From positions 1 to 18,049 of the forward strand of contig DASWHW010000112.1 of NCBI GenBank assembly GCA_036397975.1: DNA of 18,049 bases, in the 5' to 3' direction. Numbering within the stretch: position 1 is the stretch's first letter; every line of letters begins with the position of its first letter. Positions 7,301-13,903 of this stretch are shown here, in pieces. The notes beneath the pieces are model-generated. The model saw nothing but the letters and a program-made list of their open reading frames with translations, was not told where the DNA came from and ran no database searches. This DNA is from SZUA-287 sp036397975 (GTDB taxonomy: Bacteria > Bacteroidota > Ignavibacteria > UBA10030 > UBA6906). The translations under genes and the position numbers were made by a program.

Positions 7301-9790
7301 TCCACGTATAGCACAACACTCAACGCGTTCAACCCCTCGAAGAATAGCGCCGAAGAGATTATTACCAAGCTTAGATTTGGCGATAGGATCACCATATTTC
7401 AGTTTGGCAGCACTGGTCAATTTCAAGCGACTATTGGTCTCCCAAGTGGCGGCGATACTTTACCAGTAGAGATTACGTCGGCAGTGAACTATTTGAGATC
7501 TTTAGCCGCGAATGGCTCGACCGATCTTACCGGTTCAATGAACAGGGTTAATTCTCTATTGAGCACATCATCTCTCGGGATTAAAGCCGCAGTGCTCTTT
7601 AGTTCTGGAGAAACTTCCGATCAAGCTGGAGCTCTTGCCGCCTCGAGCGCACTCAGGAATTCGCAAATCCGTCTCTTCACACTTGGGTTCGCCGGAAGTA
7701 CCGGACAGGATCTGAGCAGCAGAATAGCAGACACAACGAATGGCGCATATTATCTCACCAGCAACACCAGAATCAGCCTCGCCTTAAAGCAAGCATGGAA
7801 TGACCTAACTGGACTTCAGTTGATTGCCGCTGGTTCAACAACAGCGACTGCCTCCAACTGGCAGGGCGCAAGTAACTGGCAGGGAGCAAGTAATTGGCAA
7901 GGTGCCTCCAATTGGCAAGGTGCAAGCAATTGGCAGGGTGCAAGCAATTGGCAGGGAGCAATTGATCCCGGCACGTCCGTCTTGCTTCCGGCTTCAAACT
8001 GGCAGGGAAGCAGATTTGTTCTCTTCGCAGTGGAACCAGGAAATGATCCTCCTGGAGTCAACGGACAACCTCCATTGGTAATTGGTGCGGCGTTACCTAA
8101 TTACATTGTTTCGCCTGCCAATGTTGGCGTGAAGTATCCTGGCGGCAGATACATTGAAGGCCCGACATACGCATACTATTACATTCCTGGACCACCGCAA
8201 GGGACATGGCACTTCCATCTTGAAGGAGATAATACTGGAACGCCCAACGGGGAAACGATCTTCTTTAACCTCATTGCGGATGCAGATATTTCGATGGATG
8301 TCATTCTAGGTAAGTCGACATACAATCCTGGAGATTCTGTCACTATCACAGCAAACCTTGTGCGAGGTGGAGGTCTACCGGGAGAAGAGCATATTACCTT
8401 CGAGTCTTCAGGCGCAGAACCTATAACAAATGCAACAGTGATTGCACAAATCACGAGACCGGGCGCTTTGTCACCTGAGCAGCCCTCGCTTGAACTCGTG
8501 CATCAGGCAAACGGAGCATATACCGGAACATACAGCAAAACAAAATTTCCGGGTACATATGACTTCAAGGTTCTCGCATTTGTGCCCAACCCCGCTGTGC
8601 CAGACACTCCGTTCACCCGCGAGAGTCAGCAGTCATTTTTTGTGCGTCCATCATCGACGCCATCAACGATCGCAATTCTTGGAACGGAGAGTGTAAGCCT
8701 TCAGGACTACTCCTCAATTGTTTCCGGCGATGTTGTTGTCAATGACCAACTGAGCATTCCAAATCCTCAGCTGAGTGTCGCCATTGGAGTGACCGTTCCC
8801 GCGTCATCGATCCTGGGAGCCAACACAATTGGTATCGCCGCAGGTGCAACAGTTGCCGGAGATGTTTATTCGAATAGTCTCACCGGCACTACTACAGGAA
8901 CTTGGCACCAGGGCCTACATGAATTCCCTCTCGTGTGGATGCCGGGATTCGAGAACGGAACACCAAAAACGGACGCATCGGGGGATGTCAGCGTGTCGAA
9001 TGGTTCAATTGCCACATTAGCTCCTGGCAAGTACCGTGATATCGTTCTTGAGCCACACTCAACTCTGACTTTCACGGGGGGAGGCGTTTACCACGTGAGA
9101 GATATCTGGGTGAAGTCTGATGCAAACCTGTTCTTTAGCGGTTCGTCTGATGCGAGGATGACAGGTGGACTTGAAGCTGACAATCGAGCTGTAATTGGGC
9201 CTTCGCCAACAACTCCGTCGCTGACTGCAAAGGACGCCATCTTCTACGTAGCAAAAACAGATGCAGGCAGCAGATCTTCTGTCTCAGTTTTGATCAGTCC
9301 TGACGGAATTATTAAAGCTAACGTATACGCAAATAATGGAACCATTCTGTTGAACCAAAGGATCCAGGCGACCGGAGCCTTTATCGCAAAGACCGTTGTG
9401 GTCGGCCAAGGTGCTTCGGTAACGTTGAACTCAGCATTTAATGGCGTGCTGCCGCTATTCACAGGCCTATATAAGCGGGGTGCAATGGATGCAAGTGATG
9501 CAGTCATACCTGCGACGTATGAGCTGGCGCAGAACTACCCGAATCCATTTAACCCGACTACGCAGATTCACTATGAACTACCCGAGCAGGGTGTTGTGAA
9601 ACTAACCATCCACAATTTGTTGGGTCAGGAAGTTGCGCGGCTTGTGGATGCAGAGCAGAAGGCTGGTACGTATGATATTCGGTGGAACGGAAAAAGCGTG
9701 TCAGGCGCCAGCGTTGCATCCGGAGTATATATTTACCGACTGCAAGCCGGGACATTCACTGCAACGAGAAAGATGGTTCTGCTCAAGTAG
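4340..9790 (+). CDS. giant T9SS cargo: beta-helix, metzincin-like protease, VWA, ASNWQG repeats, sorting domain
   Basis: 1816 residues, exported (signal 1-35, AQA|QP). Domains in order: galactose-binding-like jelly roll (about 40-190, LDNSIQVWLNGTDVSG); two InlB-B-like repeats (193-275, 295-385); right-handed beta-helix starting near GSLRWAL (407) with NNVVQGNQIHNNGSHGI, to about 620; a beta domain to 720; metzincin-like protease (about 725-975). The protease has H912-E-N-G-H916-A-L-G919-L-A-D922, so Asp occupies the usual third ligand position, and a Met-turn candidate M944 in VTMYGF. Next come VWA (about 978-1160, D985-G-S-S-T), six ASNWQG copies (1171-1206) plus one at 1218-1223, Ig-like domains, a second beta-solenoid (about 1440-1720, LAPGKYRDIVLEPHSTLTF) and a T9SS tail (about 1730-1816, QNYPNPFNPTTQIHYELP). 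A surface or released protease-adhesin is the likely role; substrate unknown. Start context GGGAACTTCC is modest. Confidence 0.9.
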   Translation: MIKYFRLSVNKSGTVRTNFGFVCLLFAMSISNAQAQPSTVFVPYEAAGYRVLMVKSNSVPAGFQNFSFNDASWATAVAAVGKINPPCPLNTSAHVHTEWEQSKDVLLRKHMTLPAGTRDVQISVALDNSIQVWLNGTDVSGGMKTHLDCASPGDFVFNVPNSVLRTGDNVIAVRGFWKNGNANAYVDVKVTGTITYTITASAGANGSITPSGAVSVNLGGNQSFAIAAATNHHVASVVVDNVAWFTAQQQVYRPKDTTYIFTNVTANHSINTSFAINWYPFQIDESTFQLLSFSPETGATYSASSIADIGGSVKVGNIIQPLPYSQPYQYNQAVNLEAQPNPGFHFISWIIISGEGAGQTTTEYSGYQRVVVMDDVKTVMARFGKNSPQSIPVTSNQDNAGTPLQGSLRWALNIANGNPGLDSIQFNLAGTDADRTIQLYQPLVLTDQTVTGGSSIIVEPSSSYSGNGNGFELLGEFSPQYGYTPQGSTVRSLEIRNFTGAGICIKGDNNVVQGNQIHNNGSHGICIIDANGNLVGGTNSGDGNVIYSNGGNGVDVRIVTAVVPPTNNGILGNLIYSNTGLGIDLGGNGITANTYPPGPSQPLVQPAVPTAVNHGVNSPLLHFASISTGGSTSQVEGSLLTWINTPFLVQIFLTDASGETNGEGAALLGEITVTTDSIGYAPFQIISNQGLNSGQFVTATATELTNGTFLPKNSSEFAANLPVGIRTKYYDQASHSDGGHFVVNLTQSGIPLHWRDGLVKYRLSSTIANPTLRGVARNSFTTWNQVAPTRYSEFIDQVPSAVSPAADAKWGGNPDGYNNIVWINGTNAAGTWTAATGAPNNVIAVTRLRYDAITGEITDADIAINNDMTDTDSTKRGFEFEVVNGAAINEDAGSLVDPPGKQPKDFEATVTHENGHALGLADIYNPGYPQYVPDMLNGNENVTMYGFIKDQENAKRTLKPADEDAITWMYANVPESHLDLALVFDGSSTYSTTLNAFNPSKNSAEEIITKLRFGDRITIFQFGSTGQFQATIGLPSGGDTLPVEITSAVNYLRSLAANGSTDLTGSMNRVNSLLSTSSLGIKAAVLFSSGETSDQAGALAASSALRNSQIRLFTLGFAGSTGQDLSSRIADTTNGAYYLTSNTRISLALKQAWNDLTGLQLIAAGSTTATASNWQGASNWQGASNWQGASNWQGASNWQGASNWQGAIDPGTSVLLPASNWQGSRFVLFAVEPGNDPPGVNGQPPLVIGAALPNYIVSPANVGVKYPGGRYIEGPTYAYYYIPGPPQGTWHFHLEGDNTGTPNGETIFFNLIADADISMDVILGKSTYNPGDSVTITANLVRGGGLPGEEHITFESSGAEPITNATVIAQITRPGALSPEQPSLELVHQANGAYTGTYSKTKFPGTYDFKVLAFVPNPAVPDTPFTRESQQSFFVRPSSTPSTIAILGTESVSLQDYSSIVSGDVVVNDQLSIPNPQLSVAIGVTVPASSILGANTIGIAAGATVAGDVYSNSLTGTTTGTWHQGLHEFPLVWMPGFENGTPKTDASGDVSVSNGSIATLAPGKYRDIVLEPHSTLTFTGGGVYHVRDIWVKSDANLFFSGSSDARMTGGLEADNRAVIGPSPTTPSLTAKDAIFYVAKTDAGSRSSVSVLISPDGIIKANVYANNGTILLNQRIQATGAFIAKTVVVGQGASVTLNSAFNGVLPLFTGLYKRGAMDASDAVIPATYELAQNYPNPFNPTTQIHYELPEQGVVKLTIHNLLGQEVARLVDAEQKAGTYDIRWNGKSVSGASVASGVYIYRLQAGTFTATRKMVLLK
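7850..7957 (+). repeat. six tandem 18-base units encoding ASNWQG
   Basis: Six exact peptide copies of ASNWQG lie in frame right after the VWA domain, with a seventh at 7991-8008 after an 11-residue gap. The bases differ between units only at synonymous positions: Ala is GCC or GCA, Ser is TCC, AGT or AGC, Asn AAC or AAT, Gln CAG or CAA, Gly GGC, GGA or GGT. Trp is invariant. The isolated seventh copy sits in a stretch (VLLPASNWQGSRFVLF) that looks like an ordinary beta strand of the following domain. Confidence 0.95.
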
Positions 9791-9815
9791 GGCATTGCCG
9801 TATCCGATAACAGTT

Positions 9816-9861
9816 ACAAGCTACCGCCGGTGTTGCACCTGTGGTAGCTTGTTTCTATTTT
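9816..9861 (+). terminator. strong rho-independent terminator after the giant cargo gene
   Basis: ACAAGCTACC (9816-9825) pairs perfectly with GGTAGCTTGT (9843-9852). Inside, GGTG/CACC adds a second stem around TTG, separated by a symmetric 3x3 internal loop. The 3' side runs into TTCTATTTT. It starts 26 bases after the stop codon at 9790 and closes the unit before the signalling operon begins at 9908. Confidence 0.85.
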
Positions 9862-9907
9862 GGGACTACCGAAGTAAAGCCGCACTGACCCACATCAACA
9901 CCTAACC

Positions 9908-12900
9908 ATGAAAATATTCCGTTCCACTTGTTTCCTTCTGATCGCCCTCAGTTGTCTTCCGTCCTCCGCCCGTTCGGGGGAGTCACTTACTTTTCATCAC
10001 CTCACCGTGAACCAGGGACTTTCGCAGGGAAGTGTTGTTTGCATTCTGCAGGACAGGCAGGGGTTCATGTGGTTTGGGACGCAGGATGGGTTGAACAGGT
10101 TCGACGGGTATGAGTTCACGGTCTTCAAGCACTCTCCCGCGGACACAACTACACTCAATGATAGCTTCGTGATCACAATCGCTGAGGATTCCAGTGGGAC
10201 AATCTTTGCTGGAACACTTAACAAAACGGAAGAGTTAAATCGGTTTGACCCGATCACTGAAACATTCTCCAGAGTATCTCGCGATAGCGTCAACCTCTCA
10301 CACGCCCGCATCGGAGCCGCGTTTTCCTCCTACCAGGATCCCGCCGGGGTTCGATGGTCAGCGGTGATTGGGCAAGGGGTCACTCGATTCGATCGAACGA
10401 CAGGCAAAACAACGATTTTCAAAAATGATCCTTCGGATCCAGCAAGTCTTCTCGATAATAGAGTGTATTCGGTTTTTGGTGACAGGACTGGTACCATCTG
10501 GATCGGGACACGTGAAGGACTAGAGAAATTTGATCCAAGAACGGAGAAGTTCATTCATTATCGGCATGATGACAAAAATCCAAAAAGTTTGAGCGACAAC
10601 TGGGTATGGCCGATACACGAGGACCGATCAGGTAATCTATGGTTCGGAACTTTTAGAGGCGGATTGAACCGCTTCGATCGTGTGACAGAGACCTTTACCC
10701 ACTTCCGTCACGACGAGTCCGACCCAAGGAGCATTGGCGACGATCGTGTGTACTCTCTTTATCAGGATGAGTCCGGTCTCATTTGGGTTGGTACCGATAA
10801 TGGTGTTGACCGCTTCTTTCCTGAAGCAGGGGCATTCTCGCTTTATACGCAGAATCCACAGAAGCCGGAAGGCCTCACGGACAACAGTGTTCGTTCGATT
10901 TATGTCGACAAGTCGGGGACTGCGTGGATAGGCACCCAGGGAGGTCTCGACCGATTTGACCGGGCGACGGGTTCGTTCAAACATTTCCGTAACGATCCGA
11001 AGAACCCGCGAAGCCTCGGCGAGAATCTCATTCAAACAATTTACGAGGATAAATCGGGCGTTCTCTGGATGGGAACTCAAAGCAGCGGACTTGATCGGTT
11101 CGACAAGTCTTCGGGTACTTTCACACATTTTCGAAACGATGCATCCAATCCAAAAAGCCTGAGTGATAATCGAATCTATGCGCTGCTGGAAGACCGAAAA
11201 GGTGAATTTTGGGTTGGCACATACGGAGGTGGACTCAATCGATTTGACAGAGCGAACGGAACTTTCAAAGCATATACTCATCATGATTCCATCCCCGGAA
11301 GTCTAAGCGCTTCGGGAGTGTGGGCATTGTATGAAGATCGAGAGGGTGGTCTGTGGGTTGGAACATACAAGGGAGGATTAGACCGGTTTGACAGACAGGC
11401 TGAAACATTTACGCATTTCAACGTTGACCCTTCGGATCCGACATCACTGAGCAATGAATCCGTCCTTTGCATACATGAGGATCGAAGGGGGAATTTGTGG
11501 GTTGGGACAATGAGCGGGCTAAATCGCTTTAATAGGGAAACTCAAACGTTCAAGCGTTACCTGGAAAAGGACGGTCTCGCTAACAGCTATATCCTTGGAA
11601 TTCTTGAGGACGATCGCGGCAACCTGTGGCTGAGCACTGTAAAAGGAATCTCCCGATTTGATCCTCAAGAGGAGTCATTTCGAAATTTTGATAAGAGTGA
11701 TGGCCTGCAGGGTGATGAATTCAACCAGGGTGCATTTGCCAAAGATCATCGAACAGGTGAAATGTATTTTGGCGGGACGAATGGATTCAACCTCTTTCAT
11801 CCGGATAAGGTTACCGACAACCAATATGTTCCTCCGGTTGTCTTCAGCTCATTCACGCGGTACAACACGGACGATGAAGAAGGGAGACCGATTGTTGAAA
11901 AGGGAATCGCCGCAAAACCGAAGATCACTCTTTCCTACAAAGACAACGTGGCAACGTTCCAATTCTCCGCTCTGAGCTTTCACAACGCTTTCAAGAATCG
12001 TTATGCGTACAAGCTTGAGGGATATGGCGAAAATTGGATTCAGCTTGGAACCGAGCGCCGGGCAACTTTTACCAACCTCGACGGAGGTGAGTACATTCTT
12101 CGTGTTCGCGGCTCGAACAATGATGGGGTGTGGAACGACACGGGAACATCCATCAAGCTTATTGTCAACCCGCCATGGTGGAAAACCACGTGGGCGTACT
12201 CCGGATACGTTCTGATCATCTTCTCGTTATTGTATGGAGCGCGAAGAGTTGAAATTAACAGGCGTGAACAAAAAGCTCAGATTAGAGAATCTCAGCTGCG
12301 AGCAAAGGCTGTTGAAGCGGAAAAGCGAGTGCTCGAAGCAGAGAACGAACGCAAGACGAAAGAGTTGGAGGAGGCGCGGAGCCTTCAGTTGTCCATGCTT
12401 CCCCGCGAAGTACCAAAGCTTCCGCATCTGGAGATCGCCGTCTTCATGAAAACGGCGACCGAAGTGGGCGGCGACTACTACGACTTCCACACGGAAAAGG
12501 ATGGAACGCTGAACATTGGTTTTGGCGACGCCACAGGGCACGGCATGCAAGCGGGGACGATCGTCACGCTCATGAAGGGCTTTTTCACTTCCGACTCGTC
12601 ACGTCTCGACATACAAAGTTTCTTCAACCACTGCAGCCGGTCGATCAAGGAAATCAAGCTTGGAAGATTGCTCATGGCATTCAGCCTTCTTAAGCTCAAG
12701 GGGAATAAGATGTCGATGTCCAGCGCCGGCATGCCCCCGATGTTCCTGTATCGACAGGATTCCGGTGCGATTGAAGAGGTTCTGCTAAAGGGAATGCCGC
12801 TTGGTGCTATGAAAAGCTTTCCTTATACTTTGTACGAAGCGGATTTGAATCCGGGGGATACCGTGCTCCTTTTGAGCGATGGCTTGCCGGAACTCAAGAA

Positions 12901-13072
12901 TGCCCAGGGCGAAATGTTCGACTACGAAAGAGTGCAGCGGGAATTTGCCGACGTCGCAAGCAAAGCGCCGGAAGAGATTGTCAATCACCTCGTGAAAGCA
13001 GGGGAGAACTGGATGAACGGCGCCCTTCAGGACGATGATATAACAATGCTCGTAATGAAACAGAAACTTTAG
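9908..13072 (+). CDS. propeller receptor with cytoplasmic SpoIIE/PP2C phosphatase
   Basis: 1054 residues. The signal peptide is 1-23. About 13 Reg_prop repeats (about 40-630) follow, each like EDRSGNLWFGTFRGGLNRFD with a spacer such as NPKSLSDN, enough for two seven-bladed propellers. Next are a Y_Y_Y domain (about 690-755, YAYKLEGYGENW), one membrane helix (759-778), a coiled coil (781-830) and a SpoIIE phosphatase (831-1054). Metal-site residues are present: GGD856YYD859, GD874ATGHG, SD991G and DD1043D1044IT. The layout is that of hybrid two-component propeller sensors, but the histidine kinase is replaced by a phosphatase. It likely senses a periplasmic ligand, possibly a glycan, and dephosphorylates the STAS protein two genes down. 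No Shine-Dalgarno precedes the ATG (CACCTAACC), unlike the next genes. First gene of a four-gene operon. Confidence 0.93.
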   Translation: MKIFRSTCFLLIALSCLPSSARSGESLTFHHLTVNQGLSQGSVVCILQDRQGFMWFGTQDGLNRFDGYEFTVFKHSPADTTTLNDSFVITIAEDSSGTIFAGTLNKTEELNRFDPITETFSRVSRDSVNLSHARIGAAFSSYQDPAGVRWSAVIGQGVTRFDRTTGKTTIFKNDPSDPASLLDNRVYSVFGDRTGTIWIGTREGLEKFDPRTEKFIHYRHDDKNPKSLSDNWVWPIHEDRSGNLWFGTFRGGLNRFDRVTETFTHFRHDESDPRSIGDDRVYSLYQDESGLIWVGTDNGVDRFFPEAGAFSLYTQNPQKPEGLTDNSVRSIYVDKSGTAWIGTQGGLDRFDRATGSFKHFRNDPKNPRSLGENLIQTIYEDKSGVLWMGTQSSGLDRFDKSSGTFTHFRNDASNPKSLSDNRIYALLEDRKGEFWVGTYGGGLNRFDRANGTFKAYTHHDSIPGSLSASGVWALYEDREGGLWVGTYKGGLDRFDRQAETFTHFNVDPSDPTSLSNESVLCIHEDRRGNLWVGTMSGLNRFNRETQTFKRYLEKDGLANSYILGILEDDRGNLWLSTVKGISRFDPQEESFRNFDKSDGLQGDEFNQGAFAKDHRTGEMYFGGTNGFNLFHPDKVTDNQYVPPVVFSSFTRYNTDDEEGRPIVEKGIAAKPKITLSYKDNVATFQFSALSFHNAFKNRYAYKLEGYGENWIQLGTERRATFTNLDGGEYILRVRGSNNDGVWNDTGTSIKLIVNPPWWKTTWAYSGYVLIIFSLLYGARRVEINRREQKAQIRESQLRAKAVEAEKRVLEAENERKTKELEEARSLQLSMLPREVPKLPHLEIAVFMKTATEVGGDYYDFHTEKDGTLNIGFGDATGHGMQAGTIVTLMKGFFTSDSSRLDIQSFFNHCSRSIKEIKLGRLLMAFSLLKLKGNKMSMSSAGMPPMFLYRQDSGAIEEVLLKGMPLGAMKSFPYTLYEADLNPGDTVLLLSDGLPELKNAQGEMFDYERVQREFADVASKAPEEIVNHLVKAGENWMNGALQDDDITMLVMKQKL

Positions 13073-13121
13073 GCCAGTCGATAGTAAATGCTTGAAATGA
13101 CCGGCACCGGAAAGGAATTGT

Positions 13122-13538
13122 ATGAATGATGTTGTAGCTCTTAAGGTATCGCTCCCGAAGATTCCGGACATTGAGCTTGTGGCTATTGAAGGTCTTGATC
13201 GACTCGCCCATCATATGGGAATCGTGGAGGAGAAGATTGGTGAAGCAAAGTTGATTGTTACCGAAGCGATCATTAATGCCTTTGAGCACTCCGGCAATGA
13301 CAATTCCTCGGTCGACATTGAATTCACCATGACAAAACAAGAACTCACGATCCTGGTGAAGGACTTCGGGAAGGGATTTGAACCGACATCTATCGAGGAC
13401 CCGGACATCAACAAGAAGATGGGAACTCAGGACAAACGCGGGTGGGGTCTGAAGCTCATGAAGACCCTGTCGGATGACTTCCGCATTAAGTCGGACGAGC
13501 AGGGAACGAGGATTACGATCAAGAAAATACTCAGGTAA
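13122..13538 (+). CDS. RsbW/SpoIIAB-like anti-sigma serine kinase (HATPase_c_2)
   Basis: 138 residues, the usual size for this family, with no membrane segment. The GHKL ATP-binding motifs are complete: N-box E48-A-I-I-N52-A-F-E-H56, G1 box D81-F-G83-K-G85, and a Gly-rich lid G107-W-G109-L-K-L-M. Family members bind ATP and phosphorylate a Ser on a STAS partner; unphosphorylated partner releases the kinase's target (a sigma factor in Bacillus). The STAS gene is next door, 8 bases downstream. It starts 49 bases after the receptor-phosphatase gene, with AAGGA before the ATG. Which target it holds is not shown here: no sigma factor gene lies in the window. It might instead act on a non-sigma target. 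Confidence 0.9.
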   Translation: MNDVVALKVSLPKIPDIELVAIEGLDRLAHHMGIVEEKIGEAKLIVTEAIINAFEHSGNDNSSVDIEFTMTKQELTILVKDFGKGFEPTSIEDPDINKKMGTQDKRGWGLKLMKTLSDDFRIKSDEQGTRITIKKILR

Positions 13539-13546
13539 GGCAAGGA

Positions 13547-13897
13547 ATGGAACAGCAATTCAATCTCACTTCAGAAGTACGGAGCAACTGCCTGGTCATC
13601 TCGACGTCGGGTTATGTAAACAACGTCGGTGGAGAGTCGATAGCCAAAGAATTCTCAAAACACTTCGAGAGCGGCACGAAGCAAGTGATCATCAATCTTG
13701 AGCAATCCAAAGTCGTCAACTCTATCGGCATGTCTTTCCTCATCGACATTATTGACCAGCTCAATGATGTTGGAGGAAAGGTCGTATTTACGAACCTCGA
13801 TCCCGCAGTCGACAAGATGTTGGCAATTATGGGTCTCTTTCAATTTGCAGGGAAGGAAAAGTCCGTCGACGATGCATTGAAGGTGCTTTCTACCTAG
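13547..13897 (+). CDS. STAS-domain anti-sigma factor antagonist (RsbV/SpoIIAA-like)
   Basis: 116 residues, a single STAS domain. The phospho-site region is N50-LEQSKVV-N58-S59-I60-G61-MSFLIDI. By alignment with the DSSG/DSTG motif of SpoIIAA and RsbV, S59 is the likely phosphorylated Ser; the usual Asp before it is Asn58 and the following Ser/Thr is Ile60. The later loop FTNLDPAVDKMLAIMGL matches the family. Expected role: when dephosphorylated by one of the SpoIIE phosphatases encoded on either side, it binds the kinase at 13122-13538 and frees that kinase's target. The start has AAGGCAAGGA immediately upstream and lies 8 bases after the kinase stop, so the genes are probably translationally linked. 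It is clearly not a transporter STAS fragment, as it stands alone. Confidence 0.9.
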   Translation: MEQQFNLTSEVRSNCLVISTSGYVNNVGGESIAKEFSKHFESGTKQVIINLEQSKVVNSIGMSFLIDIIDQLNDVGGKVVFTNLDPAVDKMLAIMGLFQFAGKEKSVDDALKVLST

Positions 13898-13903
13898 CCC
13901 ACC

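Noticed and set aside
7850..7957. CRISPR array or microsatellite interpretation of the 18-base repeats
   Set aside because: The units are contiguous, in frame and conserved at peptide level inside a long coding region.
7816..8061. leftward frame with repeated APCQL units
   Set aside because: Antisense of the ASNWQG array.
10637..11284. 215-codon leftward frame with internal repeats
   Set aside because: Its repeats are the antisense image of the propeller repeats in the receptor gene; not an independent repeat protein.
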